Assembly: GCF_006489205.2 (NCBI RefSeq)
Contig: NZ_VFYR02000001.1
Span: forward strand, 1,228,266-1,292,265
Reading direction: 5' to 3'
Source of the DNA: Brevibacterium sp. XM4083
GTDB lineage: Bacteria > Actinomycetota > Actinomycetes > Actinomycetales > Brevibacteriaceae
DNA: 64,000 nucleotides
The translations under genes were made by a program, and so were the position numbers. Under the pieces are notes generated by a model. The model searched no databases. It had not been told where the DNA came from and saw only the letters and a list, made by a program, of their open reading frames with translations. Position 1 is the first letter of the stretch, and each line of letters opens with the position of its first letter. Shown here piece by piece: positions 8,182-16,367 of the stretch.

Positions 8182-9033
8182 TCAGGCGTTCCAGAGACCG
8201 TAGGTGTCGGCGAGCGAGGCGATCTTCTTCGCGCGCGCCAGACGCGGCAGGTAGGAGCCGTCGGTGATCTCCGTGCCGCCTTCGGCCGCCGCGAGCATCT
8301 GGCGGGCCCACGTGCGCTCGTCCTCGCTCGGGCTCATCGCCTCGTTGAGGGCGTTGACCTGGTCGATGCCCAGCACGAGCTTGCCCGTCATGCCCATGTT
8401 GTGGGTGACGTCGGCGTCCTCGCGCACCTGCTCGTCGCTGGCATCGGCGGCCGAGGGGCCGTCGATCGCGCCGGGCAAACCGCCCATGCGCGAGGCGATG
8501 GTCAGGCGCGACCGGGCGTAGGCGAGCGCCATCGGGTCACCGGAGAAACCGGTGTCCTTGCGGAAGTCGTTCGTGCCGAAGGCGAGGCGGAAGGTGCCGG
8601 GCGCCTCGGCGATCTTCGTCGCGTTCTCGACGCCGCGGGCCGATTCGAGGAGCGCGAGCACGGGCAGTCCGGCCTTCGCGCGCATCGCGGTGTAGGAGAC
8701 CTGTTCGGGGCGCTCGGTCTCCGGCAGCATGACCCCGCGCAGACCGGGCAGCATCGCGACGGCCGCAAGGTCGTCGTCCCAGAACTCCGACTCCATCTTG
8801 TTGATGCGCACCCACGCCGACATGCCGGACTCGAGCGCGCGGACGACGTTGTCGCGGGCCTCGAGCTTCTTGTCCTCGGCCACCGAGGCCTCGAGGTCGA
8901 AGATGACAGAATCGGCCTCGGACGCCTGTGCGGGTGCGAACAGGGCCTCCTTCGCCGCATTGACGAGCAGCCACGAGCGGGACAGCTTGGCGGGGAGGGA
9001 GGCGGCGCGACGATTGCGGATCGTTTCTGTCAA
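8182..9033 (-). CDS. HpcH/HpaI aldolase / citrate lyase beta-subunit (CitE-like) family protein
   Basis: 283 residues. The CitE-type barrel is recognisable by VIFDLEASVAEDKK (usually LED/LEDAV), WVRINKMES (substrate-carboxylate arginine), GVMLPETERPEQV (metal-binding Glu) and AFGTNDFRKDTG. Such enzymes cleave or form malyl-, citramalyl- or citryl-CoA-type bonds; the exact substrate is not evident. The start chosen is TTG at 9033 (LTETIRNRRAASL), 8 nt after GAGAAAG. The open frame to 9216 has an N-terminus rich in Arg and unlike the family. It is divergent from leuB and stands alone. Confidence 0.82.
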   Translation of the reverse strand: MTETIRNRRAASLPAKLSRSWLLVNAAKEALFAPAQASEADSVIFDLEASVAEDKKLEARDNVVRALESGMSAWVRINKMESEFWDDDLAAVAMLPGLRGVMLPETERPEQVSYTAMRAKAGLPVLALLESARGVENATKIAEAPGTFRLAFGTNDFRKDTGFSGDPMALAYARSRLTIASRMGGLPGAIDGPSAADASDEQVREDADVTHNMGMTGKLVLGIDQVNALNEAMSPSEDERTWARQMLAAAEGGTEITDGSYLPRLARAKKIASLADTYGLWNA

Positions 9034-9266
9034 GGATCGACTTTCTCTCGGAAGCGGTGAGTCGGCGAGTCTGCGGTCGCGCTCGAGTCGCGACGGCTGA
9101 CCACCATTTTCGTCGGTCGACCAAGGAATTTGTAGCCGCAGACGAAGTTTGAGACGTGAAATTGTCCACGTTCGGACCTGTGGGAGGATCGGTGGGCACC
9201 TGAGCGGTCGTTTCACATACTGATATGGGCTGGTTGCATGATGAGATGCACTCTAGTCTGGCGGGC

Positions 9267-10307
9267 ATGAAGACGTACTCCATTGCGGTCATGCCCGGCG
9301 ACGGAATCGGCACCGAGGTCGTGCCGGAGGGGCTCAAGGTCCTCCAGCGCGCGATCGAGGTCTCCGGGGAGCCGGTCGCCCTCGAGCTCACCGACTACGA
9401 GGTCGGGGCCAAGCGCTGGCACGAGACGGGCGAGACGCTCACCGATGACGAACTCGCGGCCCTGCGCGACCATGATGCGATCTTCTTCGGCGCGTGCGGC
9501 GACCCGAGTGTGCCGTCGGGCGTCCTCGAGCGCGGGGTCATCCTCAAGATGCGCTTCGGGCTCGGCCACGCGGTCAACCTCCGTCCCGCGAAGCTCTTCG
9601 CCGGCGTCGAGAGCCCGCTCGCCGCCCGTCCCGCGATCGACTTCGTCGTCGTCCGCGAGGGCACGGAGGGCTCGTACACCGGCATGGGCGGCTCGGTGCG
9701 CACGGACACCCCGCACGAGGTCGCGACCGAGGTGTCGGTCAACACCTGGTACGGCGTCGAGCGGGCCGTGCGCGATGCCTTCGAGCGTGCGCAGGCCAGG
9801 CGGAAGAAGCTCACCTACGTCCACAAGCACAACGTCATGGTCCATGCCGGGCACCTGTGGCGTCGCGTCGTCGAGAAGGTCGGGGAGGAGTTCCCCGAGG
9901 TGGCCGTCAACTACGAGCACACCGATGCGTGCACGATCTACATGGTCACCGACCCCGAGCGCTACGACGTCATCGTCACCGACAACCTCTTCGGTGACAT
10001 CCTCACCGACCTCGCCGCCGCGGTGACCGGGGGAATCGGCCTGGCCGCTTCGGGCAACCTCAACGTCGAGGGCACCGCGCCGAGCCTCTTCGAACCGATC
10101 CACGGTTCGGCGCCGGACATCGCCGGCAAGCAGATCGCCGACCCCACCGCGTCGATCCTCTCGGGAGCGCTCATGGCCTCCCACCTCGGACTCGATTCCG
10201 TGGCCGCCGCGATCGAGGCCGCCGTCGAGGCCGACCTCGCCGAGCGCGACGGCACCTCGCGGACCACCGCCGAGGTGGGGGACGCGATCGCCGCCCGACT
10301 GGGGTGA
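9267..10307 (+). CDS. leuB: 3-isopropylmalate dehydrogenase
   Basis: 346 residues. It oxidatively decarboxylates 3-isopropylmalate with NAD in leucine synthesis. The family signatures are [17 protein letters not shown] at the N-terminus, the substrate arginines around [11 protein letters not shown] and the metal-binding segment [27 protein letters not shown] selectivity comes from [18 protein letters not shown]. The start is ATG at 9267 rather than upstream in-frame codons because TAGTCT (9254-9259) ends 7 nt before it, giving a leaderless message. leuC and leuD lie 30 kb away in this window, so the pathway genes are dispersed. Downstream is ilvE, after a repeat tract. Confidence 0.95.
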   Translation: MKTYSIAVMPGDGIGTEVVPEGLKVLQRAIEVSGEPVALELTDYEVGAKRWHETGETLTDDELAALRDHDAIFFGACGDPSVPSGVLERGVILKMRFGLGHAVNLRPAKLFAGVESPLAARPAIDFVVVREGTEGSYTGMGGSVRTDTPHEVATEVSVNTWYGVERAVRDAFERAQARRKKLTYVHKHNVMVHAGHLWRRVVEKVGEEFPEVAVNYEHTDACTIYMVTDPERYDVIVTDNLFGDILTDLAAAVTGGIGLAASGNLNVEGTAPSLFEPIHGSAPDIAGKQIADPTASILSGALMASHLGLDSVAAAIEAAVEADLAERDGTSRTTAEVGDAIAARLG

Positions 10308-10324
10308 ACCGGGCAACTGAGCGC

Positions 10325-10393
10325 GTCGTCCGGGCCCGCCGAGACGGGTCGTTCGGGCCCGCGGGGAGGGGTCGTTCGGGCCCACCGGGACGA
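10325..10393 (+). repeat. Three tandem 23-bp minisatellite units
   Basis: Units start at 10325, 10348 and 10371, each beginning GTCGT(C/T)CGGGCCC and differing in the last ten bases. They fill part of the leuB-ilvE gap (10308-10520). The rest of that gap shows a candidate -10 region near 10478-10485 (CTACCCT) but no gene. Confidence 0.75.
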
Positions 10394-10520
10394 CAGGCCA
10401 CCTCGCCGCGGAGGGAAGCCCCGCCTCGGCGAAGTGGGAGTCGACCCCCGATGGATGACGGGGCCGTCCGATGGACTACCCTGAGACGTGTTACGCCTCA
10501 CAACTGGGAAAGAAGCTCTG

Positions 10521-11612
10521 ATGACTGAATTCGCCGTCCTCAAGAACATCCAGCCGCAGCCGGAGCTGGTGCGCGAGGACATCAAGAAGGATCCCGGGTT
10601 CGGGCAGTACTTCACCGACCACATGGCCCACATCCGGTACACGAACGAGGACGGGTGGCAGGCCCACCAGGTCGAACCCTACGGTCCGATCGTCCTCGAC
10701 CCGGCGGCCGCGGTCTTCCACTATGCGCAGGAGATCTTCGAGGGCCTCAAGGCTTACCGTCACGCCGACGGTTCGGTGTGGACGTTCCGCCCGGACCGCA
10801 ACGCCGTGCGCATCAACCGCTCCGCCGAGCGCCTCGCGCTGCCGCAGCTGAGCGAAGAGGACTTCATCAACTCGCTCAAGGCACTCGTGTCGACGGATGA
10901 GGCGTGGGTGCCGACGCCGGGCACCGACGGTGACGAGTCGAGCCTCTACCTGCGTCCGTTCATGATCGCCTCGGAGCGGTTCCTCGGGGTGCGGGCGAGC
11001 CACGAGGTCGACTACTACGTCATCGCCTCGCCCGCCGGTCCCTACTTCGCCGGCGGCATCAAGCCGGTCTCGATCTGGCTGTCGAAGAAGCTCAACCGCG
11101 CCGGCTCCGGCGGCACGGGCTTCGCGAAGTGCGGCGGCAACTACGCCTCCTCCCTCCTCGCGCAGCAGGAGGCGGCGGATAACGGCTGCCAGCAGGTGCT
11201 CTTCACCGATGCCGAGGAGCACAAGTACATCGATGAGCTCGGCGGCATGAACCTCATGCTCGTGACGAAGGACGGCAAGCTGCTCACCCCCGAGCTCAGC
11301 GACACGATCCTCGACGGTGTGACCCGGCGGTCCTTGCTCGACCTCGCACCCGACCTCGGCCTCGAACCCGTCGAGCGGCCGATCACCATCGACGAATGGC
11401 GTGAGGGCGCGGAGAACGGCGACATCGTCGAGGCGTTCGCATGCGGCACCGCCGCCGTCATCACGCCGATCGGCAAGCTCGTGTCCGACGAGTTCACGAT
11501 CGACCACGGCGACGAGCCCGGAGAGAAGACGATGGCGCTGCGCAAGGCGCTGCTCGACATCCAGTACGGCCGCGCCGAGGACAAGAACAACTGGCTCGTG
11601 CGCCTCGCGTGA
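10521..11612 (+). CDS. ilvE: Branched-chain amino-acid aminotransferase
   Basis: 363-residue PLP class IV transaminase catalysing the last step of valine, leucine and isoleucine synthesis, or the first step of breakdown, with glutamate/2-oxoglutarate. The PLP lysine lies in GFAKCGGNYASSL (about 200-212). Other signatures are YAQEIFEGLKAYRHADG, ELGGMNLMLV and FACGTAAVITPIGKL. The length matches the IlvE type I form of actinobacteria. ATG at 10521 is preceded by GGGAAAG. Its place 213 bp after leuB fits a common amino-acid role, though a repeat tract separates them. Confidence 0.95.
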   Translation: MTEFAVLKNIQPQPELVREDIKKDPGFGQYFTDHMAHIRYTNEDGWQAHQVEPYGPIVLDPAAAVFHYAQEIFEGLKAYRHADGSVWTFRPDRNAVRINRSAERLALPQLSEEDFINSLKALVSTDEAWVPTPGTDGDESSLYLRPFMIASERFLGVRASHEVDYYVIASPAGPYFAGGIKPVSIWLSKKLNRAGSGGTGFAKCGGNYASSLLAQQEAADNGCQQVLFTDAEEHKYIDELGGMNLMLVTKDGKLLTPELSDTILDGVTRRSLLDLAPDLGLEPVERPITIDEWREGAENGDIVEAFACGTAAVITPIGKLVSDEFTIDHGDEPGEKTMALRKALLDIQYGRAEDKNNWLVRLA

Positions 11613-11690
11613 GGAGCTGAGCACTCGAGGCGCTGAGGGGCTCGGGCGCTGCGGCGCTCTGAGGCTCTGGCGCTCGGGAGGTCGGGTGTC

Positions 11691-11754
11691 CGGGTACCCG
11701 GGTGCGCCGACATTCGGGCGATCGGGTACCCGGGTGCTCCGACATCCGGACGCT
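11691..11754 (+). repeat. Two 32-bp repeat units containing a KpnI-type palindrome
   Basis: Units at 11691-11722 and 11723-11754 both begin CGGGTACCCGGGTGC and continue with a CCGACAT word. The core CGGGTACCCG is a perfect palindrome. They sit in the ilvE-MFS gap (11613-11893), which also has low-complexity GGCGCT runs at 11625-11680 and the next gene's promoter at its right end. Confidence 0.7.
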
Positions 11755-11893
11755 CGGGCATCGAACGCCACCTGCTCTGCGGAGGCGGAGCCGGCTCGCT
11801 GACCATCGTGGTCGCGAGCGGGGTCCGCCTCGGTGCATCTCGCCCCGACGCATGTTTTGCGCATCTGTGCGTTAAACGTTGTACTGTGTCCTC

Positions 11894-13564
11894 GTGACAG
11901 CCGCAGCCTCGACCTCGACGCCCACTGCCTCCGACGTCATCGCAAACCTGCCGTGGAAATGGAACACGCAGGGCGTGATCTTCCTCATCGGCGGTCTCGG
12001 CTTCATGTTCGACGCCTGGGATGTCGCCCTCAACGGCTTCCTCATCCCCCTGCTCAGCGAGCACTGGGATTTGAGCGTCGGCGAGGCGGCGTGGATCGCC
12101 ACGGCCAACCTCATCGGCATGGCCCTCGGTGCCTTCGTCTGGGGCGGCATCGCCGATGTCATCGGCCGCAAGAAGGCGTTCACACTCACGCTCCTCGTCT
12201 TCTCGATCTTCACCGTCGCCGGAGCCTTCGCGCCCGAGTTCGGGTGGTTCATCGCGTTCCGGTTCCTCGCCGGATTCGGGCTCGGCGGATGCATCCCCGT
12301 CGACTACGCACTCGTCGGCGAGTTCACTCCGAGCCGGCACCGCGGACGCGTCCTCACCGCGATGGACGGGTGGTGGCCGATCGGCGCCTCACTGTGCGCG
12401 TTCGTCTCCGCGTGGCTGCTGACCATGGGCGATTGGCGGCTCATCATGCTCGTCATGATCATTCCCGCCCTGCTCACGGTCGCCGTGCGGTTCGGGATCC
12501 CCGAATCACCCCTCTATCTCGCTTCGGTCGGGCGCACGGCCGAAGCCGACGCCATCATCGCCAGACTCGTCAAGCGCACAGGCGCGAACGTCACGACCTG
12601 GACGCACGACGTGCCGACCGCGGTGTCCGCCAGCGACGGCCACGACAGCCTCGGCGAGGAAACCAGGCGCCGCACTCAGACTGATCGCATTCAGACTGAC
12701 CGCACCCGGACTGACATCGTCGATCTGCGCGAGGGCGCGGCGGCCAGGCAGGGCGACTCCGCGGGCATGGAGGGGAACTCTGCGGGCACCCCGGGGGACT
12801 CCTCGGGCGTGCGGGGGAACTCTGCGGGCACCCCGGGGGACTCCTCGGGCGTGCTGGGGAACTCTGCGGGCACCCCGGGGGACTCCTCGGGCGTGCAGGG
12901 GAACTCTGCGGGTCTCATCACCTCCGTCAGCGGTCAGCTGCGGGCTGCCAGCGGTCAGCTCGTTCAGCTGTGGCAGTACTCGGCGAAGACGACGCTGGTG
13001 TCGTGGGCGCTCTTCGTCTCCGTCCTCCTTGTCTACTACGCGGTACTGACATGGCTGCCGGGGATCCTCAAGAAGCAGGGACTCGGCGACCAGGCGGCCT
13101 TCCTCGTCACCGGTGCGATGACCGCCGTCGGCATCCTCGGTGTCGTCGTCTCCGCGCTCGTCGTCGAGCGCCTCGGACGCAAACTGGTGCTCGGGGTCAC
13201 GGCGATCGTCTCGGCGGGCCTCCTCGTGTGCGTGGCCGTCTTCATCGAGGCCTCCGGATCGGAGCTGAGCTTTGCGGCGAAGGCGAGCATCATCGGCTTC
13301 GGATTCGTCATCCAGATCGCCATCCCGACGCTCTACACCTACGTCTCCGAGCTCTATCCGACCCGGCTGCGCGGCTCCGGCTTCGGGTGGGCGTCAGCGG
13401 CGTCCCGGATCGCCACCGGCATCGCACCTCTGGTCTTCGGGGCGTTCATGTGGCCCGTGCTCGGGCTCGTCACGACGTTCGTCCTCACCGGGGTGCTCGT
13501 CGTCGTCGCCGTCGTGCTCATGGGGTTCCTCGCGCGGGAGACGACGGGGGAGAAGCTCGTCTGA
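11894..13564 (+). CDS. MFS transporter, metabolite:H+ symporter type, with repeat-expanded central loop
   Basis: About 556 residues, 100 longer than typical MFS carriers. The MFS signature is clear: DAWDVALNGFLIPLL in helix 1, then GGIADVIGRKKAF in loop 2-3, RFLAGFGLGGCIPVDYALVGEFTPSRHRGR after helix 4 and VVERLGRKLVLG in the second half. The sequence resembles the sugar/aromatic-acid/SV2-like group. The extra length lies in the cytoplasmic loop between helices 6 and 7 (about residues 210-360): TQTDRIQTDRTRTD, eight glycine/serine heptads, then SGQLRAASGQLVQL. The start is GTG at 11894, with TACTGT (11882-11887) 6 nt upstream, indicating a leaderless message. The substrate is unknown. Confidence 0.88.
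   Translation: MTAAASTSTPTASDVIANLPWKWNTQGVIFLIGGLGFMFDAWDVALNGFLIPLLSEHWDLSVGEAAWIATANLIGMALGAFVWGGIADVIGRKKAFTLTLLVFSIFTVAGAFAPEFGWFIAFRFLAGFGLGGCIPVDYALVGEFTPSRHRGRVLTAMDGWWPIGASLCAFVSAWLLTMGDWRLIMLVMIIPALLTVAVRFGIPESPLYLASVGRTAEADAIIARLVKRTGANVTTWTHDVPTAVSASDGHDSLGEETRRRTQTDRIQTDRTRTDIVDLREGAAARQGDSAGMEGNSAGTPGDSSGVRGNSAGTPGDSSGVLGNSAGTPGDSSGVQGNSAGLITSVSGQLRAASGQLVQLWQYSAKTTLVSWALFVSVLLVYYAVLTWLPGILKKQGLGDQAAFLVTGAMTAVGILGVVVSALVVERLGRKLVLGVTAIVSAGLLVCVAVFIEASGSELSFAAKASIIGFGFVIQIAIPTLYTYVSELYPTRLRGSGFGWASAASRIATGIAPLVFGAFMWPVLGLVTTFVLTGVLVVVAVVLMGFLARETTGEKLV
12752..12919 (+). repeat. In-frame 21-bp minisatellite, eight heptapeptide units
   Basis: The reading frame encodes GDSAGME, GNSAGTP, GDSSGVR, GNSAGTP, GDSSGVL, GNSAGTP, GDSSGVQ, GNSAGLI, i.e. 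G(D/N)S(A/S)Gxx eight times. The central units alternate with a 42-bp higher-order period. The length is a multiple of three, so the MFS frame is kept. It falls in the predicted cytoplasmic 6-7 loop. Confidence 0.9.
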
Positions 13565-13668
13565 GCCGGGTGGTCGGGCGCCCCGTCGCCGAATCCGGCG
13601 GAAGCGGCCTGACCTGCGGTGACATCGTTCGGCAGGCTCGTGTCAGTACCGACCTCTAGGGTTGTGTC

Positions 13669-15423
13669 ATGGAGTCGGAGACCGTGTCAGACGTCATCGC
13701 GGACATCGTCCGCTGGCGCGAAGCGCTGTCCGCTCTGCCTCCGGCGACGACTGAGCGTGAGGCGATCGAGCGGATCACCGCGCTCGAGGAGCTGACCTCG
13801 GCCGCCGCTGCCGCCCAGGCACGTGAGGCCCTCACCTTCGACATGCATCGCCGCAACCGGGAGGCCGAGGACGGTGTGCCCAGTGCACGTCAGGGCAGGG
13901 GAGTGGGAGCGGAGGTCGGTCTCGCCCGCAAGGTGTCGCGTGCGCGCGGCAGCAAGCTCATCGGATTCGCTCGCACCCTGCTCATGGATCTGCCGCACAC
14001 GTACTCGGCCCTGTCGCAGGGACAGATCTCGGAGGAGAAGGCCCAGGCGGTCGCGCGGGAGTCCTCCTGGCTGCCACGGGAGAAGAAGCAGGAGCTCGAT
14101 GCGCAGATGGCCGATCGTCTCGCCGAGGTGGGGGTGGGGCGACTCAGCAGCGAAGTGCGGATGCTGGCACAGAAGCTCGACCAGGTCGCGGCCGTCGACC
14201 ACCTCGATCACTGCACGACCGAACGCCGCGTCACCGTTCGACCGGCTCCGGGCAACATGGCCTACCTCACGGCATTCCTGCCGATGCAGCAGGCCGTCGC
14301 CGCATTCGCGAATCTCTCGACATCCGCGGCAACCCGGGTGGGAACCGGAGAATCCGGTGGCAGCACGCAGAGCCAGACGATGGCAGACCTGCTCGTCGAG
14401 CGCGTGACCGGGCAGGAGAGCGCCGAGGCGGTTCCGCTCGACGTGCTCGTCGTGATGAACGACGAGACGATGTTCGACGTCGGTGACGACCCGGCCTGGC
14501 TGCCGGGATTCGGCCCGATTCCGGCCGGCGCGGCACGGTCGCTCATCGCCGAGAACGACGCGAGCGTGTTCCTGCGGCGGCTCTACACCCGACCCGCGGA
14601 TGGTCAGCTCGTCGCCATGGATTCGAAGCGCCGGGAGTTCGGCGGCCTGCTGCGCCAGATGGTCCTCGTCCGCGATGACGTGTGCCGGACCCCGTGGTGT
14701 GACGCCCTGATCAGACATGTCGACCATGCCACGCCTGTCGCTGACGGCGGCGCCACCACCTGGGGCAACGCTTCAGGACTGTGCGCCGCCTGCAATTACA
14801 CGAAAGAGCTCGCGGGGTGGCGGCACCGCGCCACCGCCGAAGAACTCATCGTCACGACGCCGACCGGCCACCGATACACAATGAGAACCCGCCCGATCGA
14901 CAGCCGAAGATCCAGCGTGGGACGGCAACCAGATGCCGGGGCGCGGAAGAGTGCCGCCGCGCAACCAGGCGCCGGGCGGCAACCAGATGCCGGAGCGCGG
15001 AAGAGTGCCGCCGCGCAACCAGACCCCGGACGGAAACAAGATGCCGGAGCGCAACCAGAGGCGGAGCGGCAGCCGAAGACGGGGCGGCAGCACACTGACG
15101 AGCGACGGCACACCCTCGAGCCGACCCGCGGCGACGAGCGCGCAGGCGAACGAGCGCATGCCCGCGACCCGGGCGGTGTGGGAAACGTGGGCGAAGCAGA
15201 GACCCGTGGGAGAGAACGCGTCACGTCAGAGGTCTCGGACCAGACGAACTCGCATGTCATCTGGCAGATCGTCGAAGCAGTTCCGGTGTCGTCGGAGTCG
15301 AGATGGCGCATCACCGATGAGTTCAGCGCGGGACTGACTCGAGGGGACGGGTCTGTCGTGACTCCCCACGATCGAGAGCGGCCACCGGATGGTCGATGCG
15401 CTACGTCGGGTCGGCGGCGATGA
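13669..15423 (+). CDS. DUF222 / HNH endonuclease domain protein (13E12 repeat family)
   Basis: 584 residues. The N-terminal 330 residues are a helical DUF222 domain (SQGQISEEKAQAVARES is characteristic). An HNH nuclease core follows at about 335-385: CRTPWCDALIRHVDHATPVADGGATTWGNASGLCAACN, with paired cysteines and the catalytic His. The family is highly repeated in actinobacterial genomes; its role is unsettled and may involve mobile or selfish DNA. After the HNH there is a 200-residue low-complexity tail rich in Q, R, G and E, with a duplicated 18-residue unit. ATG at 13669 follows TAGGGT (13657-13662) by 6 nt, suggesting a leaderless message. No recombination features flank it. Confidence 0.88.
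   Translation: MESETVSDVIADIVRWREALSALPPATTEREAIERITALEELTSAAAAAQAREALTFDMHRRNREAEDGVPSARQGRGVGAEVGLARKVSRARGSKLIGFARTLLMDLPHTYSALSQGQISEEKAQAVARESSWLPREKKQELDAQMADRLAEVGVGRLSSEVRMLAQKLDQVAAVDHLDHCTTERRVTVRPAPGNMAYLTAFLPMQQAVAAFANLSTSAATRVGTGESGGSTQSQTMADLLVERVTGQESAEAVPLDVLVVMNDETMFDVGDDPAWLPGFGPIPAGAARSLIAENDASVFLRRLYTRPADGQLVAMDSKRREFGGLLRQMVLVRDDVCRTPWCDALIRHVDHATPVADGGATTWGNASGLCAACNYTKELAGWRHRATAEELIVTTPTGHRYTMRTRPIDSRRSSVGRQPDAGARKSAAAQPGAGRQPDAGARKSAAAQPDPGRKQDAGAQPEAERQPKTGRQHTDERRHTLEPTRGDERAGERAHARDPGGVGNVGEAETRGRERVTSEVSDQTNSHVIWQIVEAVPVSSESRWRITDEFSAGLTRGDGSVVTPHDRERPPDGRCATSGRRR
14923..15030 (+). repeat. Two near-identical 54-bp in-frame units in the HNH gene tail
   Basis: Units at 14923-14976 and 14977-15030 each encode RQPDAGARKSAAAQP plus a variable GAG or DPG-type end. 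A third, decayed unit follows (RKQDAGAQPEAE). A related 21-bp word (GGCAACCCGATGTCGGATCGC, 15544-15564; 3 differences) occurs beyond the stop codon. The 15424-15652 gap otherwise holds nothing recognisable except the next promoter. Confidence 0.8.
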
Positions 15424-15652
15424 GCGCCGCGAGCGAGTCGGCGGCCAGGGGAGAGCCCGGTCGAAGCCCGGCTGGCCAGAGACGTCGCGGCGCGGACAGG
15501 TGCCTGATGACCCGCGGCAGTCGACCGACTGCCCAATGCCGACCGGCAACCCGATGTCGGATCGCAGTCCACTGCCGATTCCCTCACCGGACTGTGACAT
15601 CAGTTTGCCTGGTGTTCAGTGCAATGACTACTCAAGTCGTTAAGGTTGTAGT

Positions 15653-16297
15653 ATGAACGACCTTCCCGGGACCGGGGCACCGACGGCCGCGGACGCAACA
15701 CTGCCTGTCGAACTCGTCTGGGGGCTTCCCGGCGGCCTCGGCGATGCGTGGGAGCCGGTGGCATCGGCCGTCGGCGTGCACGGCGTGCTTCCGCCCCCGG
15801 ACGAAGTCGGCGAACTCTACGGCGCCGCCGCCGCAGAACCCCCGCTCAACGAGGATCCGAAGTACGCGGCGCACTTCGCGAAGGTCTACGACGCCTCGGT
15901 GCGCAAGGGCCAGGTCCTCACCGCCCTCGTCCGCTCGGCCGGCGACGGCAGACTCCGCGCGATCGCCTACGGCCACTTCTGGGCATGGCAGGAGCAGAAC
16001 TACGAATGGGCCTACGAACTCCGCGACCGCCTCGGCGATGCCGCCCCGACGCTCGAGTGGACGTTCGCGCTCAACCTCCTCGCCCGAGACCCTCGGCTGC
16101 GGACCTCCGGCCTCGGGCGCATCACGCTCGTGACCTGGCTGAGCGCGATCGCCGGCTACGGCTGCTGGCTGCAGACGGATGACATCGACAGCCCCGCGCG
16201 CCGCCTCTACGCAAGCCTCGGCTTCACCGCGCTCGGACACGGACCCCAGGCCCCCAACGGCCGCCCCGGCCTCGTCATGCACCGTCCGCCGCTGTGA
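15653..16297 (+). CDS. GNAT-like acetyltransferase domain protein
   Basis: 214 residues. The C-terminal half has GNAT features: TLEWTFALNLLARDPRLRTSGLGRITLVTWLSAIAGYG matches the acetyl-CoA-binding strand and helix (here RTSGLG instead of the usual R/Q-x-x-G-x-G/A), and PARRLYASLGFTALGHGP matches the C-terminal A/R-x-x-x-Y-x-x-x-GF motif. Substrate unknown. ATG at 15653 lies 6 nt after TAAGGT (15641-15646) with no Shine-Dalgarno, suggesting a leaderless message. It is monocistronic, between the HNH gene and a peptidase. Confidence 0.65.
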   Translation: MNDLPGTGAPTAADATLPVELVWGLPGGLGDAWEPVASAVGVHGVLPPPDEVGELYGAAAAEPPLNEDPKYAAHFAKVYDASVRKGQVLTALVRSAGDGRLRAIAYGHFWAWQEQNYEWAYELRDRLGDAAPTLEWTFALNLLARDPRLRTSGLGRITLVTWLSAIAGYGCWLQTDDIDSPARRLYASLGFTALGHGPQAPNGRPGLVMHRPPL

Positions 16298-16367
16298 CCC
16301 GAGCCCGGCCCCGCGCAGTCATGTGACCTGAGTCGCAAGAGACCCGCTGAGCTGGCAGGATGGAAGC

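Noticed and set aside
8078..8311. N-terminal extension of the PAP2 protein starting at ATG 8311
   Set aside because: These codons overlap the CitE-like gene by 130 bp and translate to an Arg-rich shadow (GRRRHGDHRRLLPAASG); the true start is unresolved but unlikely to be there.
10325..10393. CRISPR or origin-like iterons between leuB and ilvE
   Set aside because: Only three 23-bp units without spacers, no DnaA boxes and no replication gene nearby.
14923..15030. CRISPR-like direct repeats in the HNH gene tail
   Set aside because: Units are contiguous, in frame and have no unique spacers; a coding minisatellite, not a CRISPR array.
13669..15423. HNH protein as an anti-phage system or homing element
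   Set aside because: It is a standard 13E12-type DUF222/HNH gene with no associated defence genes, intron or intein boundaries.
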